DNA of 64,000 bases from an uncultured Acholeplasmatales bacterium (GTDB taxonomy: Bacteria; Bacillota_I; Bacilli_A; Acholeplasmatales; Anaeroplasmataceae). Location: NCBI GenBank assembly GCA_944324805.1, contig CALUXS010000001.1:124001-188000 (forward strand), given 5' to 3'. The translations under genes were made by a program, and so were the position numbers. The notes beneath the pieces were generated by a model, which worked only from the letters and a program-made list of their open reading frames with translations, did no database searches and was not told the DNA's origin. This document shows positions 62,489 through 64,000 of the stretch, in pieces; position 1 is the first letter of the stretch, and the number at the start of each line of letters is the position of its first letter.

Positions 62489-62848
62489 GTGAAAAATATT
62501 TATGGTTTAAGCACTAATATGTCTATTATCTTATTGGTTATTGGTATTGCTGTTTTACTTTTAGTATTTTTTGCGGTTGCATTTGTTGTAGCTAAGCGTA
62601 AAGGTAGAAAATCATTAGTTAATGAGCCATTTATAGCTGCATTAAAGGTAGCCCTAGGTGGAATTGAGAATGTAAATAATGTCGAAGTATTACAAGGACG
62701 TCTAAAAATAACAGTAGAAGATTTAGATTTAGTTAAATTAGATGATTTAAAAACTCTTGCTGAGACTGGAGTTTTTGTAACAGGAAATACAATAAAAGTA
62801 TTATTTAAAGAAGACTCAGAGTTGGTTAAGAAAGCATTAGACAAATAA
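62489..62848 (+). CDS. Membrane-anchored EIIB-like domain protein lacking the phospho-cysteine
   Basis: 119 aa. One N-terminal membrane helix (residues about 8-33) followed by a basic KRKGRK and an alpha/beta domain resembling the PTS glucose-type EIIB: ALGGIENVNNVEVLQGRLKI, with LKTLAETGVFVTGNTIKVLF at the end. Where EIIB has the phosphorylated Cys (CITRLR pattern), this protein has LQGRLK, so it cannot take part in phosphotransfer in the usual way. The GTG start has TAGGAG 8 bases upstream. It lies where yajC often follows tgt, directly before HPr. Confidence 0.72.
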   Translation: MKNIYGLSTNMSIILLVIGIAVLLLVFFAVAFVVAKRKGRKSLVNEPFIAALKVALGGIENVNNVEVLQGRLKITVEDLDLVKLDDLKTLAETGVFVTGNTIKVLFKEDSELVKKALDK

Positions 62849-62867
62849 AAGTAAGGTGGATGTTAAA

Positions 62868-63140
62868 ATGATAGAAAAAAAATACAAAGTTATTGCAGAA
62901 AGTGGTATGCATGCCCGTCCTGCAACTATTATAGTAACTGAGGCTGATCGTTTTGAATGTGATATAACGCTAAAGTATCATGATAAAAATATTGATTTTA
63001 AATCAATCATAGGTGTTTTGTCATTAGGTATATATATGGGTGAAACTGTCACATTAATATATAAGGGTATTGATGAGGATGGAGCATCTAAAAGAATAGG
63101 TGAACTTTTGATAAGCCTTGGTATTGCTAAGGAGGTTTAA
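62868..63140 (+). CDS. ptsH: Phosphocarrier protein HPr
   Basis: 90-aa PTS phosphocarrier. With ATG 62868 as start, the phosphorylated histidine falls at His15 (GMHARPA) and the HPr-kinase site at Ser46 (FKSIIGVLSLG), exactly as in Bacillus, which confirms this start. AAGGTGG lies 8 bases upstream. Ser46 indicates possible CcpA co-regulation, matching the CRE-like sites near eno and hydC. Enzyme I (ptsI) is not adjacent; pepV follows instead. Confidence 0.95.
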   Translation: MIEKKYKVIAESGMHARPATIIVTEADRFECDITLKYHDKNIDFKSIIGVLSLGIYMGETVTLIYKGIDEDGASKRIGELLISLGIAKEV

Positions 63141-63141
63141 T

Positions 63142-64000
63142 ATGGATTATTTAAAATTAGCATTAGAAAAAAAAGATGAAGCTATCGAAACGTTATCTAA
63201 ATTAGTTGAATTTAAAAGTGTCTTAGATAAATATAATCCTAATTCTGATGCACCATTTGGAAGTGGAAATAAGGAAGCTTTAAATTTTATGCTTGAATTA
63301 GCAAAAAATGATGGCTTTACAACAAAAAATGTTGACAATTATGCAGGTCATATCTCATATGGAAGTGGTGAGGAAACAATTGGTGTTTTAGGACATCTAG
63401 ATGTTGTTCCTGTAGCAGGTCAAAATTGGAAATCTGATCCCTTTAAAGCAGAAATTAGAGATGGAAAGCTATATGCTAGAGGTTCTGAAGATGATAAGGG
63501 ACCTGTAGTTGCTGCTTATTATGCTTTAAAGATTCTAAAAGAACAGAATATTAAATTAAATAAAGAGGTTAGAATAATATTAGGTTGCGATGAAGAAAGT
63601 GGAAGTCGATGCTTAACTAGGTATTTTAGCCAAGAAAAGATGCCTGAACTAGGTTTTTCACCAGATGCTGAATTTCCTGTTATTTATGGAGAAAAAGCGG
63701 CTGCTTCTTATTATTTAAATTTAAAAGAAGAAGAGGGAATTATTTTAGATTTTGTTTGTGGTACACGCTTAAACATTGTTCCTGCAACAGCTAAGATGCG
63801 TTTAAGCATTGATTTAGAAAAGGAATATATGGAATTTTTAAAACTAAATAACTACCAAGGTGAGTATAAAGATGGTTATTATTATGCATATGGAGTTGCA
63901 AGTCATGCAATGGTTCCTCAAAATGGTCTTAATGCTGCGTTTATTTTATTTGAGTTTTTAAATAAATATCATAAAACTAAAATAAGTGAATATTTTGTAA
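63142..64000 (+). CDS. pepV: Dipeptidase PepV (3' end outside window)
   Basis: Zinc-dependent M20 dipeptidase; 286 codons are visible with no stop, and the frame runs off the window. Zinc-binding and catalytic motifs: GHLDVVP (His85, Asp87), ARGSEDDKGP (Asp117 region), CDEESGS (Glu151, Glu152) and SPDAEFP (Asp175), all with the spacing of the lactic acid bacterial enzyme. AGGAGG precedes ATG 63142, one base after the HPr stop. Cytosolic breakdown of dipeptides is the expected role. Confidence 0.92.
   Translation, partial: MDYLKLALEKKDEAIETLSKLVEFKSVLDKYNPNSDAPFGSGNKEALNFMLELAKNDGFTTKNVDNYAGHISYGSGEETIGVLGHLDVVPVAGQNWKSDPFKAEIRDGKLYARGSEDDKGPVVAAYYALKILKEQNIKLNKEVRIILGCDEESGSRCLTRYFSQEKMPELGFSPDAEFPVIYGEKAAASYYLNLKEEEGIILDFVCGTRLNIVPATAKMRLSIDLEKEYMEFLKLNNYQGEYKDGYYYAYGVASHAMVPQNGLNAAFILFEFLNKYHKTKISEYFV

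Overview
The window is a densely coded, AT-rich chromosomal stretch with no intergenic gap above about 210 bases. It has no tRNA or rRNA genes, CRISPR array, insertion sequence or prophage that I could see. Gene content and order are those of a low-GC Bacillota (Bacilli-type) bacterium: yqeG-yqeH-yqeK-rsfS, rimP-nusA-ylxR-ylxQ-infB-rbfA, ruvA-ruvB-queA-tgt, cmk-S1-der-gpsA-hup, RNase J, RpoZ, FtsZ, an ECF riboflavin transporter under an FMN riboswitch, and HPr with both His15 and Ser46. TGA is used as stop (for example at the ends of rluD and hydC), which excludes the mycoplasma genetic code. A trimeric NADH-linked [FeFe] hydrogenase points to a strict anaerobe that ferments sugars. An uncultured gut lineage such as RF39, an Erysipelotrichia relative or an Acholeplasma/Izemoplasma relative would fit, but that placement is inference.

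Layout. 1-2247: ribosome-assembly and metal-phosphatase genes, with YqeK and RsfS joined in one frame. 2266-3997: two proteins without a firm function. 4052-7863: glycolysis (gpmI, eno) around the riboswitch-controlled ribU. 7971-15951: one long tightly packed operon (queH, patatin-like lipase, PPP-type phosphatase, RluD-like synthase, a heterodimeric ABC exporter, an anchored leucine-rich-repeat protein). 16015-21513: rluB, a cmk-S1 fusion, der, gpsA and the HU gene. 21538-22491: ankyrin-repeat protein. 22612-26870: the nusA-infB translation/transcription operon behind a leader hairpin. 26911-27729: Mrp ATPase on the minus strand. 27841-30511: an unrecognised four-gene secretion-type cassette. 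30590-34769: hydC-hydB-hydA. 34872-38421: gmk, rpoZ, uvrC and a DEDDh exonuclease-like gene. 38448-41411: membrane protein and RNase J on the minus strand. 41585-48501: proS, a YjdF-like membrane protein, sirtuin, asparaginase and two FAD-dependent oxidoreductases. 48615-52660: a MarR regulator with a second heterodimeric ABC exporter. 52856-57498: ftsZ convergent with a 1131-residue coiled-coil gene. 57572-64000: methyltransferase, ruvAB, queA, cyclophilin, tgt, a membrane-anchored EIIB-like protein, HPr and the start of pepV.

How the parts fit. Glycolysis supplies reducing power that the bifurcating-type hydrogenase can vent as hydrogen. CRE-like sites sit upstream of eno and inside the hyd promoter, and HPr keeps the regulatory Ser46, so catabolite control of both ends of this flow is plausible. 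Queuosine salvage or synthesis is represented by queH, queA and tgt. Recurrent compaction is visible: stop codons lie inside terminator stems, genes start directly after terminator U-tracts, and two pairs of normally separate neighbours (yqeK/rsfS and cmk/S1) are fused in frame while keeping an internal Shine-Dalgarno and ATG. The least explained parts are the 27.8-30.5 kb cassette, the giant coiled-coil protein beside ftsZ, and a structured element between the second ABC pair and ftsZ.
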